Below, piece after piece: positions 1 through 8,324 of a stretch of DNA of 39,753 nt. The stretch covers positions 1 to 39,753 of the forward strand of contig CAYGMG010000017.1 in assembly GCA_964350895.1 (NCBI GenBank). Reading direction: 5' to 3'. Each line of letters begins with the position of its first letter. Position 1 is the stretch's first letter. Source of the stretch: Pseudomarimonas sp964350895 (GTDB lineage: Bacteria > Pseudomonadota > Gammaproteobacteria > Xanthomonadales > Xanthomonadaceae). Position numbers and translations under genes: made by a program. The notes beneath the pieces are model-generated. The model was not told the origin of the DNA and ran no database searches. It saw only the letters and a list, made by a program, of their open reading frames with translations.

Positions 1-4
1 CACT

Positions 5-102
5 GACTGCGGTCAGATCGAGGCGTCGCGGTCGCGGATACGATCCGCTCCCACAGAAAGCCGGCGCTATTGATGAACCTCGACGAACGGCAAAATTGCG
101 CC
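5..102 (-). repeat. Dispersed intergenic repeat, family A, copy 1
   Basis: This is a roughly 100-bp copy of a repeat seen five times in the window. Its core, at 29-55, contains the imperfect palindrome GCGGAT-3 nt-ATCCGC. The flank toward position 100 carries the shared GCCGTTCGTCGA segment. Reverse-complemented, it matches the copy at 12125-12224 over nearly the whole length. Bases 103-179 show nothing recognisable apart from the 3' flank of the next gene. Confidence 0.85.
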
Positions 103-179
103 CGCAATACGCACTCGCTCACTCAACCGGGGGTATGCCGTTGGCCGGGCAGGACGGGCGGCTCGGGGAGGCTGCGCGG

Positions 180-1004
180 TCAGCGTCCGAACAGGCGGCG
201 CAGGCCGCCCAGCAGTCCGGGGCGTAGCGAGGGGTCGAGGCTGCGCAGGACAGTCGCCTCGTCTTCGGCCAGCTGCATGGCCAGCTTGCTCTCCCAGTCA
301 CGTTGGGCGTTCTCGCGCTGCAGTTTGGTTTGGAGGTCGCGGCGGACGTTCTCGCCCAGGCTCTCCTGAGCAAAGCCGCTGTCTTCGCGGGTCAGGAAGC
401 GGCCGAGGGCGTCGAACAGCTGTTCGGTCATCTGCTCGGCGTTGAACTGCCGGGCGCTCTGGCCGAAGCCTTCCATATTGCTGAAGGCAAAGCGGGCGAT
501 GCCGGACTCCTGCTCGGCCTGGATGGTCAGCACCATGGGGAACTTCCCGCGGGCCTGGAACTTGGCCGCGGTGACGTCGCCGTTGATGTTCTTGCTGGTG
601 TCGAACATGCCGCCGAGGCGGTGCTGCTGCAGCACCGAGGACAGGGTCTTGACCCGGGTCATGTTGTCGGCGACCAGCAGCGGACACTCCTCGCTGGCGA
701 CCTGGCCGACCATCTCCAGGGTGATCGTGTAGCTGCGCGCCGGGGTTTCGCTGCGCAGGACGAAGACCGGGTCGACATAGGCCACCACCTCGCCGTAGCC
801 ATGCGCGGTGTAGACGATGCGGATGCGCTTCTTGAGCAGCTTGAGGTTCTCGGTGAGCCGCTTGAGGTAGTCCTCGAGCGCGCGCATCGAGGGCTCCAGG
901 CGATCCTTCCACACCGCTTCGCGATCGACGTCCTTGCCGGCCTTGAGGGCTTCCTCCTCACGCAGTCGTTCGGCTTGTTTTTCGAGGTCGTCGAGCAGTC
1001 CCAT
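180..1004 (-). CDS. Conserved-looking cytosolic protein of unknown function
   Basis: This gene encodes 274 residues that I do not recognise. No signal peptide or membrane segment is visible. The first 65 residues are highly charged and heptad-like (LEKQAERLREEEALKAG, then a Leu/Lys-rich stretch), which suggests an N-terminal coiled coil. The middle, about residues 65-200, looks like a mixed alpha/beta globular domain. The C-terminus returns to charged helix (QTKLQRENAQRDWESKLAMQ) and ends in an Arg/Gly-rich tail. It lies 63 bp downstream of the secreted-protein gene on the same strand. A possible -10 (TAGACT) lies about 25 bases upstream of the ATG, so it may have its own promoter. The reading frame is certain, the function unknown. 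Confidence 0.8.
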   Translation of the reverse strand: MGLLDDLEKQAERLREEEALKAGKDVDREAVWKDRLEPSMRALEDYLKRLTENLKLLKKRIRIVYTAHGYGEVVAYVDPVFVLRSETPARSYTITLEMVGQVASEECPLLVADNMTRVKTLSSVLQQHRLGGMFDTSKNINGDVTAAKFQARGKFPMVLTIQAEQESGIARFAFSNMEGFGQSARQFNAEQMTEQLFDALGRFLTREDSGFAQESLGENVRRDLQTKLQRENAQRDWESKLAMQLAEDEATVLRSLDPSLRPGLLGGLRRLFGR

Positions 1005-1067
1005 GACAGGTTCGGCGTGTGTCGGAGCGGACCCGAGTCTAGCAGGCGAGTGCGCTGCGCGAGCGCC

Positions 1068-2873
1068 TCACTGGCCCTCGAAACCGCCGCGGAAGATGCG
1101 TCCGGCCGGCGTCGGCGCTGGCAGCTGGAGCAGGGTCGTCTGTCCCTCGCCCAGCTGCAGGGTGATCTCGTCCAGCGTCGGCGGCTGGCTGCTGTCGAAG
1201 CTGATGCTGGCAAGCCGGCCCCAGCCGAGATCAGCGCCGGGCGGCGCGGTGAGCTGCAGGGGGCCCGTGGCCGGGGCGCTCCAGTCGCTGGCCGGCTGGC
1301 GGTCGTCGTCGCGGAAGATGAGGTTGTCGATGTCGCTGCGCTCGACCAGCCAGCGGATGCCGTGCACGCCGCGGCTCGACTCCATGCGCAGGGCCGAGCC
1401 GCTGCCGCTGAACTGCGAGTCGGCGTAGTCGAGGTTCATCAGCGCGTAGCGGTAACGCCACTGGCCGCCGCCGAGGTCGCTGACCTGCACCGCGAGTTGA
1501 ATGCGGCCGTCTGCCAGAGTCAGTCGATGTCCCTGGCTCAGCGCCGTGGGACTTGCCGGGTCAACCCACTGGCTGATCAGCGGGCCGGCCTGCAGCGGGC
1601 TCGTGGTGGGAAAGCTCCACGCAGTTCCGTTCTTGCCCGGAAGCACCTCGCGGAAGCCCATGCTGTTGTCGAGGTTGGCGTCGTCGCGGACCACATACCA
1701 GGCCTCGATGAACCAGCGCGCTCCCGGGTTCAGCATCGGCAGCAGGTCGGCTTCGGCGGCCAGCAGGCGGCGCTCGAAGGGCTGGGCGAAGCCGCTTGAG
1801 TCCTGCGACCCGTTGCAGTCCGGGTCAAACACCGAGCCGCAGCGGCCCCAGCGCCCCGATGAGGGGTCGATCTCGCCGCGCGGGCCGAGCACCGAGGCCA
1901 TGTCATTGGTGGCAGCGGAGTACAGGTCACCGCAGCCGCGATAGAGGACGTAGTCGCCATTGCAGGTGCAGCCGGTGTTCTGCGCGAAGAAGGCGTGCTT
2001 GACCCCGGACACGCCCAGCGGCACCAGGCTGCCGTCGGCGTCCTGCCGATACATCGCCCAGACCAGATAGGGATGCTGGTCATTGCCGTAGGGCGCGCTG
2101 TCGGCAAAGAACTTGGGGAACCAGGGCACGTCGCGGTCGCCGACATTGGCCAGCAGGGCATCCGGCGCTATCACCACCTCGCCGCTGCTGCTCGCCGCAG
2201 GGCTGGGATTCACGCAGCTGCCGCCGCTGCAGTCGCGGCTGCCGCGGGCGATGACCGAGTTCATCTCGGTCAGGGCCACGTCGGCCAGCGCGCCGGGCGA
2301 CGGCCAGAGCACGGTGTTGCGGCAGTTGACCCCGCCCTTGGCTGCGAGACCCGGTCCGCCGCGCAGCGCCAGCGCGCCGATCACGCCGAGCTGCAGGTCC
2401 CGCGCTTCCAGCGCCTTGGCCAGCGCCGGCAGGGGCCGCAGGCTGAGGTGGCGCCAGTCGAGCAGCGGTCCGGGCATCTGGTGGGCCATGTCGGCGATCA
2501 GCCAGGGGCGTTTGTCGGCGTCTGCGATCAGCACCGCGGCGCCGTCGGCATCCAGACGCATCAAGGCCGGGTCCAGGCGCACTTCGCGGCCCTGTCGGGT
2601 GATCAGCAGGGCGGGCAGGCGATACCAGCCATCAGCGTCGGCCTTGTCGGCCTGCCAGCGCCAGCTGCGGTAATGCGGATAGTCCGTGTCGGAAAAAAAG
2701 GCCGCGGATTTTGCCTCGGCCGGCGCAAGACGCAGCTGCCACATCGCCAGCGCCTCGTCATTGATATGAAAGCGGACCTCGGGCGCTCGCTCCGCTGCGG
2801 CCAGCGCAGGCAGTGAGGCGAGAACGAGGAGAGCGACGCAGCGAAGGGCGCGTAGCAAGCGCAGGCGGGCCAT
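1068..2873 (-). CDS. Large secreted protein of unknown function with C-terminal GFE tail
   Basis: This gene encodes 601 residues. I chose the ATG at 2873 because it places a classical signal peptide at the N-terminus (basic MARLRLLRALR, hydrophobic VALLVLASLPALA, then AAA before the mature chain). The mature part is rich in Asp, Gly, Trp and Ser. It has Cys pairs in its middle third (for example DCSGGSC and TGCTCNG), consistent with disulfides in an exported protein. No catalytic motif is recognised. The protein ends IFRGGFEGQ, closely like the ends of the secreted proteins encoded at 12571-14589 and 14708-18925. Divergent from the H-NS-like gene. A weak -10-like TAGAGT lies upstream. Export is well supported; function is unknown. 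Confidence 0.8.
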   Translation of the reverse strand: MARLRLLRALRCVALLVLASLPALAAAERAPEVRFHINDEALAMWQLRLAPAEAKSAAFFSDTDYPHYRSWRWQADKADADGWYRLPALLITRQGREVRLDPALMRLDADGAAVLIADADKRPWLIADMAHQMPGPLLDWRHLSLRPLPALAKALEARDLQLGVIGALALRGGPGLAAKGGVNCRNTVLWPSPGALADVALTEMNSVIARGSRDCSGGSCVNPSPAASSSGEVVIAPDALLANVGDRDVPWFPKFFADSAPYGNDQHPYLVWAMYRQDADGSLVPLGVSGVKHAFFAQNTGCTCNGDYVLYRGCGDLYSAATNDMASVLGPRGEIDPSSGRWGRCGSVFDPDCNGSQDSSGFAQPFERRLLAAEADLLPMLNPGARWFIEAWYVVRDDANLDNSMGFREVLPGKNGTAWSFPTTSPLQAGPLISQWVDPASPTALSQGHRLTLADGRIQLAVQVSDLGGGQWRYRYALMNLDYADSQFSGSGSALRMESSRGVHGIRWLVERSDIDNLIFRDDDRQPASDWSAPATGPLQLTAPPGADLGWGRLASISFDSSQPPTLDEITLQLGEGQTTLLQLPAPTPAGRIFRGGFEGQ

Positions 2874-2947
2874 GCGATTTTCCGATCTGGTGCAGGCAAG
2901 CACTCTAACGCGAACTGCCTGCCCGCCGGTCAGCGCAGAGCTGCCGA

Positions 2948-2976
2948 TTGCCAGAATCCGGGGTCTTCGCTAATCT
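2948..2976 (+). promoter_or_regulatory. Sigma-70-type promoter of the H-NS-like gene
   Basis: TTGCCA at 2948-2953 is followed after exactly 17 bases by TAATCT at 2971-2976. This is a near-consensus housekeeping promoter. Transcription would start near 2983, giving a leader of about 75 bases before the ATG at 3058. Confidence 0.6.
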
Positions 2977-3009
2977 CGGCCGGCGCCATATATCGGGCGA
3001 TCGATTATA

Positions 3010-3029
3010 CGTGCCGGTTTCCTGGCACG
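3010..3029 (+). promoter_or_regulatory. Hairpin in the leader of the H-NS-like gene
   Basis: CGTGCC (3010-3015) and GGCACG (3024-3029) form a perfect 6-bp stem around an 8-base loop. It lies inside the predicted 5' leader, 18 bases upstream of the GAGGA ribosome-binding site (3048-3052). It could be an RNA structure or a DNA operator. Confidence 0.4.
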
Positions 3030-3057
3030 CCCCGCAATCAGGCTTTCGAGGAAACAC

Positions 3058-3378
3058 ATGTCGATCAATCTGGAAAACTACAGCGCCAAAGAGTTGGAAG
3101 CGCTTATCTCGGCCGCCGCCGAGCAGAAAAAGAAGCTGCACAAGCAGCAGCTGTCCGACGTCCGCGCCAAGCTCACCGCGATTGCCCGCGATGAGGGATA
3201 TACGATCGAAGAGCTGTTCGGCAGCTCGGCGGGCCGCGGCAAGACCGGGCGCACGGTGGCGCCGAAATACCGCAACCCGGCCGACCCGAGCCAGACCTGG
3301 ACCGGCCGCGGCAAGCGCCCGCGCTGGGTGCAGGCCCAGCTGGATGCCGGCAAGACGATGGCCTCGCTGGAAATCTGA
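3058..3378 (+). CDS. H-NS family nucleoid-associated protein
   Basis: The product has 106 residues, a typical length for short proteobacterial H-NS-like proteins. The N-terminal half (about residues 5-55) is a Lys/Glu/Ala-rich helix with heptads suited to oligomerisation. A Gly/Arg linker (SSAGRGKTGRT) follows, then the C-terminal DNA-binding segment with YRNPADPSQTWTGRGKRPRW. That segment contains the short basic loop by which this family enters the minor groove of AT-rich DNA. Known family role: silencing of horizontally acquired genes and chromosome organisation. The start has a strong GAGGA Shine-Dalgarno 5 bases upstream and a good sigma-70 promoter. It is monocistronic: the downstream neighbour is convergent and a hairpin lies between them. 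Confidence 0.92.
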   Translation: MSINLENYSAKELEALISAAAEQKKKLHKQQLSDVRAKLTAIARDEGYTIEELFGSSAGRGKTGRTVAPKYRNPADPSQTWTGRGKRPRWVQAQLDAGKTMASLEI

Positions 3379-3394
3379 GCGGCGCAGCGCCGCT
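3378..3394. terminator. Hairpin between convergent genes
   Basis: AGCGGCG and CGCCGCT form a perfect 7-bp stem around a CAG loop, starting at the last base of the H-NS-like stop codon. The next gene's stop lies 6 bases beyond it on the other strand. There is no T-run, so it is a candidate bidirectional 3'-end structure and not a textbook intrinsic terminator. Confidence 0.45.
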
Positions 3395-3399
3395 CCGGC

Positions 3400-4632
3400 T
3401 CAGAGATTGCGCCGGGGCGGCACCAGCAGGTTGCCGAACAGCAGTCCGGCGACCAGGGATATCAGCACGGTCAGCACGGTGACTGCGGCATCCAGGCCGT
3501 GGAAAACATCGCGTTCAAAAACGAAAGACAGGCTGCGAAAACCGGTGGACCCGGGAACCAGCAGGATGATTCCAGGCACCCGGATTACCGCGCCCGGGCG
3601 GTTGAAGAAAACCGCGTAAAGATTTGCCGCGGCGCTGATCAAAAGGCCGGCGAAGAAAATCCCCGCCTCGCTGCCAAAAGCGGCGCCGGCCATGCGGGTT
3701 GCCATGAACGAGCCGATCGCCGCCGCGATCACCAGCGGATAATCGCGCCATTCGGCCTTGAACAATACGGCGAAAGCGTAGGCGGCGACCACCAGGGCCA
3801 CCCATAGCCCGACATCGCCCAGCGGCTGCGGCGAGCTGGTCAGCACCTCCCAGCCCAGCGCCCGGCCGATCTGCATCGCCGCCACTGCGCCGAAGGTCAG
3901 CTTGAGCAGGATCGCCACCGCGCCAGCAAAGCGGGCGGTGCCGGCAATCAGGTGCTGGCTGGACAGCTCCGAGACCGCATTGGTCAGGGTAAGGCCGGGC
4001 AGCAGGACGATGATCGCCGCGATCACCACCGAGTCCAGTGCCAGCGGGGTGATGAATTCGGAGATGGCGAAGGCGAGGAAGGTGGCGACGAAGGCCGACA
4101 GCGCGTCGACCGATTCGCCGAGCCGCGGACGGAACTCGGCGACCAGGCAGAGCAGGCCGATGACCAGGCCGATCAGCCCGGCGGCGACCAGCTCGGCCAT
4201 GCCAGCGCCGAACAGCACCGCCACCGCGGCCGAGGTCAGGCCGAAGCAGAGCACGGTGAGCGCCCGCGACCAGCGCGTCGGCGGCTGGTCCAGCTCGCGC
4301 AGCGCGGCGCGCCCGGCGGCGACGTCCAGCTCGCCGACCAGCACCTTCTCGGCGATGGCGTCGGCAGCACACAGCCGGGCCAGATGGATGTCGCCCGGCG
4401 GCATGCGCAGCACGCGGGTGTTTTCCGGGCCGCCATTGGGGCCGATGCCGCCACCGAAACTGATGATGATGCCGGTCGGATTGGCCCAGATCTCGCAGGC
4501 CAGGCCCAGCCGCTTGGCGACCTTGCCTACCGCGGCCTCAAGCCGCTGCGAGGTGGTCCCGTAGGCATGCAGACGACGCGACAGCTCGATCACGAACTCG
4601 GTGCGGGCGCGGAAGGATTCGGCCTCGGTCAT
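3400..4632 (-). CDS. Threonine/serine exporter (ThrE) family membrane protein
   Basis: The product has 410 residues. The N-terminal part (about 1-110) shows the conserved cytosolic ThrE signature, with SRRLHAYGTTSQRLE and a WANPTGIIISFG segment. About ten hydrophobic segments follow in two blocks, roughly 125-260 and 280-405. This matches the fused ThrE plus ThrE_2 layout, in which some bacteria split the two halves into separate genes. Known family role: export of threonine and serine, probably driven by the proton gradient; the substrate here is inferred. The ATG at 4632 fits the family N-terminus best. An in-frame ATG at 4677 is preceded by GGGAAAC and would add 15 residues. It is divergent from the MCE operon and convergent with the H-NS-like gene. 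Confidence 0.85.
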   Translation of the reverse strand: MTEAESFRARTEFVIELSRRLHAYGTTSQRLEAAVGKVAKRLGLACEIWANPTGIIISFGGGIGPNGGPENTRVLRMPPGDIHLARLCAADAIAEKVLVGELDVAAGRAALRELDQPPTRWSRALTVLCFGLTSAAVAVLFGAGMAELVAAGLIGLVIGLLCLVAEFRPRLGESVDALSAFVATFLAFAISEFITPLALDSVVIAAIIVLLPGLTLTNAVSELSSQHLIAGTARFAGAVAILLKLTFGAVAAMQIGRALGWEVLTSSPQPLGDVGLWVALVVAAYAFAVLFKAEWRDYPLVIAAAIGSFMATRMAGAAFGSEAGIFFAGLLISAAANLYAVFFNRPGAVIRVPGIILLVPGSTGFRSLSFVFERDVFHGLDAAVTVLTVLISLVAGLLFGNLLVPPRRNL

Positions 4633-4784
4633 GGCGGCCCAAGCGGGGCAGGAAAACAAGGCCGCGTACTCTCGCATGTTTCCCGCCGCTGCCGGCTGAA
4701 CCAGCGCTGCCATCCTGCACGGAGGGCAGGCCCCCGGCCCCGCCCGCGGTAAGCTGCGCACTTTCCGCTACGCCACAGGCCCGC

Positions 4785-5912
4785 TTGAACGACCCCCGCG
4801 CCCAGCTCGACGGTGAAACCGGTAGTTCAGGGCGGGTGCGACTGTCCGGCGACTGGACCCTGCGCCGGCTGTCCGCGGCGCAGCGCGCGTTGGCTGGCCT
4901 GCCGGGTGATCTGCGCAGCGCCGCGGTGGACGCCAGCGAGGTCGGCGCCTTGGACAGCGCCGGCGCCCTGCTCTGGCTGGAGCGTTTCAGCGCCGACGAC
5001 GACGAAGACCCGACGCGCGGATTCAGCGGCCTGCGCGAGGAGTCCGCGGTCCTGCTGCGCCTGGTCGCCGGACAGGATCAGCGCCCGGGTGAGTCGCCAC
5101 ACATGGAGGGCGGCGTGCGCGAGCTGCTGGCGCGGATCGGCGCGGCGCTCGACGGCCAGTGGCGGCAGACCGTCGACCTGCTCGGCTTCGTCGGCCTGTC
5201 GCTGGCAACCCTGGGCCAGATAGTCACCGGCCGCCGCCGACTGCGGCTGACCGCGACGGTCTTCCACATGGAGCAGACCGGGCTCGATGCGGTGCCGATC
5301 GTCGCCCTGCTTTCCTTCCTGATCGGCTCGGTGGTGGCCTTCCTTGGCGCCACCGTGCTGCGCGATTTCGGCGCCCAACTGTTCACCGTTGAGTTGGTCA
5401 GCGTGTCCTTCCTGCGCGAGTTCGGCGTGCTGCTGACCGCGATCCTGCTCGCCGGGCGCTCGGGCAGCGCATTCACCGCGCAGATCGGCTCGATGAAGGC
5501 GCGCGAGGAGATCGACGCGATCCGCTCGCTGGGCATGGATCCGGTGGAACTGCTGGTGATTCCGCGGCTGCTCGCCCTGCTGCTGATGCTGCCCCTGCTG
5601 AGCTTCCTTGGCATGCTCTCGGGCATCGTTGGCGGCGCCCTGGTCGGCAGTTTCGCGCTCGATATCAGCCCGGCCATGTTCGTCGCCCGACTGCACGAGA
5701 TGACCGACATCCGCCATCTCTGGGTGGGCCTGGTCAAGGCGCCGGTTTTCGCATTCCTGATCGCCGTGGTTGGCTGCCTTGAGGGCTTCAAGGTCGAAGG
5801 CAGTGCGGAATCGGTCGGCCGGCACACGACTTCGGCCGTGGTCCAGTCGATCTTCCTGGTGATCCTGTTCGACGCCCTGTTCGCCATCTTCTTCATGCAG
5901 ATCGACGTATGA
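4785..5912 (+). CDS. mlaE: MlaE-type ABC permease with N-terminal STAS-like domain
   Basis: The product has 375 residues. The first roughly 100 resemble a STAS domain (RVRLSGDWTLRRL, then VDASEVGALDSAGALLWL), the fold of free-standing MlaB. The rest, about 140-375, is the MlaE permease domain. It has several membrane segments and the family signature around FLREFGVLLTAILLAGRSGS and IGSMKAREEIDAIRSLGMDP. Known role: membrane part of an MCE transporter moving phospholipids between the inner and outer membranes. The start is a TTG at 4785 without a clear ribosome-binding site, so a slightly different start is possible. The stop overlaps the ATG of the ATPase gene by 4 bases (ATGA), indicating translational coupling. 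The fusion probably replaces a separate mlaB, which is absent here. Confidence 0.9.
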   Translation: MNDPRAQLDGETGSSGRVRLSGDWTLRRLSAAQRALAGLPGDLRSAAVDASEVGALDSAGALLWLERFSADDDEDPTRGFSGLREESAVLLRLVAGQDQRPGESPHMEGGVRELLARIGAALDGQWRQTVDLLGFVGLSLATLGQIVTGRRRLRLTATVFHMEQTGLDAVPIVALLSFLIGSVVAFLGATVLRDFGAQLFTVELVSVSFLREFGVLLTAILLAGRSGSAFTAQIGSMKAREEIDAIRSLGMDPVELLVIPRLLALLLMLPLLSFLGMLSGIVGGALVGSFALDISPAMFVARLHEMTDIRHLWVGLVKAPVFAFLIAVVGCLEGFKVEGSAESVGRHTTSAVVQSIFLVILFDALFAIFFMQIDV

Positions 5913-6700
5913 GCGAGCAGGCCCACGCCATCGAAGTTCGTGCACTGGTCAACCGTTTCGGCAGCCAGACCGTGCACGACCAGTTGGACCTGGACGTCCG
6001 TCGCGGCGAGATCCTCGGCGTGATCGGCGGCTCGGGCACCGGCAAGTCGGTCCTGCTGCGCAGCATCACCGGCCTGCGCGAACCGACCGCCGGCAGCGCC
6101 CGCGTGCTCGGGGTCGATCTCTCGCGCAGCAGCGACGCGGAGCGGCGCGAGGTCGGCAGCCGGATCGGCCTGCTGTTCCAGGAAGGCGCGCTGTTCTCCT
6201 CGCTGACCGTTGCCGAGAATGTCGCCGTTCCGCTCAAGGAGCGCCACGCCCTGCCGCGGGATCTGCTGAACAAGCTGGTCCTGCTGAAGATCCGCCTCGC
6301 CGGCCTGCCTGACGGCGCGGCGAACAAGTACCCGGCCCAGCTGTCCGGCGGCATGCGCAAGCGCGCCGGGCTTGCCCGCGCCCTGGCCCTGGATCCGGAG
6401 ATCCTGTTTCTGGACGAGCCGACCGCCGGCCTTGACCCGATCGGCGCGACCCGCTTCGATGAGCTGCTGCGAACGCTGAGCCGCTCGCTCGGGTTGACCG
6501 TGTTCCTGGTCACCCACGACCTCGACACCCTGCATGCGGTCTGCGATCGGGTGGCGGTGCTGGCCGATGGCAAGGTGATCGCCAATGACCGGCTGGAGGT
6601 CGTCGCCGGCATGGATCACCCGTGGATCAAGGACTATTTCGGCGGGCCGCGCGGACGCGCCGCGCTGCGCGCCCCTGCCGAAGCAAACGGAGAACGCTGA
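5909..6700 (+). CDS. mlaF: MlaF-type ABC transporter ATPase
   Basis: The product has 263 residues, the usual length for MlaF. Visible motifs are Walker A GGSGTGKS near residue 38, the Q-loop in LLFQEGALFSSLTVAENV, the ABC signature LSGGM, Walker B EILFLDEPTAGLD and the switch histidine in VTHDLD. The LFQEGALFSSLTV stretch is typical of MCE-associated ATPases. It powers lipid transport with the permease encoded just upstream. Its stop overlaps the next start by one base (TGATG), so all four operon genes are tightly coupled. Confidence 0.95.
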   Translation: MSEQAHAIEVRALVNRFGSQTVHDQLDLDVRRGEILGVIGGSGTGKSVLLRSITGLREPTAGSARVLGVDLSRSSDAERREVGSRIGLLFQEGALFSSLTVAENVAVPLKERHALPRDLLNKLVLLKIRLAGLPDGAANKYPAQLSGGMRKRAGLARALALDPEILFLDEPTAGLDPIGATRFDELLRTLSRSLGLTVFLVTHDLDTLHAVCDRVAVLADGKVIANDRLEVVAGMDHPWIKDYFGGPRGRAALRAPAEANGER

Positions 6701-7665
6701 TGGAAACCCGCGCCCACCATGTTTTGATCGGCGCCTTTGCGGTGGCCGTGGTGGCCCTTGGCATGGGCTTTGCGATGTGGATCGGCAAGGCCGCGCTGGA
6801 TCGCCAGTGGAACATCTACCGCGTGGTCTTCGAGGAGTCGGTCACCGGCCTGACCGTCGGTGGCGCGGTGCAGTACAACGGCATCCAGGTTGGCGAAGTG
6901 CGGCGGCTGCAGCTGGACCCGGATGATCCGTCGCGGGTCTGGGCCACCGTGCGCGTCGGCGCCGAGGTGCCGGTACGCGCCGACACCGTCGCCCGGCTCA
7001 GCTTCACCGGGGTCACCGGCGTCGCCATCATCCAGCTTAGCGGCGGGACGCCGGAATCCCAGCTCCTGCTTGGCAGCGAGGAGGACCCGGCGGTGATTCT
7101 TGCCCAGCCCTCGGCCATCGCCCAGCTGCTCAGCAGCAGCGAGGACATCGCCAGCACCACCAGCCAGGTCCTGGTGCGGATCAACCGCCTGCTCTCGCCC
7201 AAGAACGTGGATCGGGTATCGGCAACGCTTGAACACCTGGAAACCCTGAGCCGCGCCACCGCCGAGAGCGAAGCCGACATCCGCACCGTACTCAGCGAGG
7301 CGGCCAACGCCAGCCAACGATTGGCCGAGCTGCTCGACGGCGCTGAGTCGGCGATGAGCCGGCTGGACAGCAGCCTGGCGCGTGCCGATGACGCCTTCAG
7401 CGATGAGCTGCCCAAACTCAGCGCCAAGCTCAATGCCAGCCTCGACGCCATCCAGCGGCTCAGCGTCGACAGCGCCGAGCTGGTCGAGGAGAACCGCGCC
7501 GCGCTGACCGGCTTCAGCCAGCAGGGACTGGCCCAGGTCGGGCCGACGCTTGCCGAACTGCGCGCCTTGCTCGAGGACTGGCGACGGATCAGCCAGCGCC
7601 TGGAGCAGAATCCTCCCGGCTTCGTTCTCGGCCGTGACCAGCTTCCGGAGTATCAGCCCGAATGA
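6700..7665 (+). CDS. mlaD: MlaD-type MCE domain protein
   Basis: The product has 321 residues. The start at the ATG overlapping the upstream stop gives METRAHHVLIG followed by one transmembrane anchor (about 8-30). The MCE domain follows at about 35-115 (VVFEESVTGLTVGGAVQYNGIQVGEV, continuing to LSFTGVTGVAIIQLSGG). The remaining 200 residues are Ala/Ser/Leu/Glu-rich helix. It is considerably longer than the E. coli MlaD of about 183 residues. The long helical tail suggests a hexamer with a periplasmic extension, as in longer MCE proteins. It binds lipid substrate in the periplasm and contacts the permease-ATPase complex. Confidence 0.92.
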   Translation: METRAHHVLIGAFAVAVVALGMGFAMWIGKAALDRQWNIYRVVFEESVTGLTVGGAVQYNGIQVGEVRRLQLDPDDPSRVWATVRVGAEVPVRADTVARLSFTGVTGVAIIQLSGGTPESQLLLGSEEDPAVILAQPSAIAQLLSSSEDIASTTSQVLVRINRLLSPKNVDRVSATLEHLETLSRATAESEADIRTVLSEAANASQRLAELLDGAESAMSRLDSSLARADDAFSDELPKLSAKLNASLDAIQRLSVDSAELVEENRAALTGFSQQGLAQVGPTLAELRALLEDWRRISQRLEQNPPGFVLGRDQLPEYQPE

Positions 7666-8324
7666 ACGCCAATCCCTCACCACATTCCGTTCCGGCATGG
7701 GCCCATGGCCAACGGCGCGCGCGAAACTTCGCGAGTACGGTGCTGCTGGGTGCCCTGCTGGGCGGCTGCAGTTTCGCCCCCAAGGCACCGCTCGGCGTGG
7801 TCGATCTGCCGATGCCGGCGTCGGCGATCAGCGCCAGCGAGCCGATCGCGCTGCAACTGGTGGTGATGGAGCCGCAGGCCACGGCCTTGGTCGACAGCCC
7901 GCGCATCGTGGTTCGCGATGCCTCGGGTCAGCTCGCCCAGCTGGCGGGCGTGGCCCTGCCGGACCGCGCGCCGCGCTGGCTGCAGAGCCAGCTGCTGCAG
8001 GGCCTGTCGGCGCATCCCTTCGCTGCGGTGGCGGCGCCCGGCGCCGGGCTGACGCCCGACCTGCACCTGCTGCTGCGTCTGGAGCGCTTCGAGCTCGACT
8101 ACCGCGGTGTCGGGCAGGCGGACATCGCCTTGCACGCGCTGCTGCTCGATGCCAGGAGCGGCCGGGCGATCGCCAGCGCGCGCTTCGCGCAGCAGGCAGC
8201 GGTGGAAGGCAGCGGCAGCAGCGCCGGCGCGGAGGCACTGCAGGGTGCCAGCTTTGCCGCGCTCAGCGCGCTTGCCGAGTGGGCTGCGCAGCAGGCGCGA
8301 GGATCCGTCGAAAAGTCAGATTGA
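7662..8324 (+). CDS. ABC-type transport auxiliary lipoprotein (PqiC/DUF330-like)
   Basis: The product has 220 residues. It begins with a basic region, a short hydrophobic stretch (STVLLGALLGG) and a cysteine in the lipobox LLGGC. This indicates a lipoprotein, probably of the outer membrane. The rest fits the auxiliary component of MCE operons, with short beta segments such as ALVDSPRIVVRD. By family knowledge these proteins form the outer-membrane end of MCE lipid bridges. The start overlaps the mlaD stop by 4 bases. The last 62 bases overlap the 3' end of the convergent AlkB-like gene. No mlaA or mlaC lies in this operon, so this lipoprotein is the likely outer-membrane partner. Confidence 0.85.
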   Translation: MNANPSPHSVPAWAHGQRRARNFASTVLLGALLGGCSFAPKAPLGVVDLPMPASAISASEPIALQLVVMEPQATALVDSPRIVVRDASGQLAQLAGVALPDRAPRWLQSQLLQGLSAHPFAAVAAPGAGLTPDLHLLLRLERFELDYRGVGQADIALHALLLDARSGRAIASARFAQQAAVEGSGSSAGAEALQGASFAALSALAEWAAQQARGSVEKSD

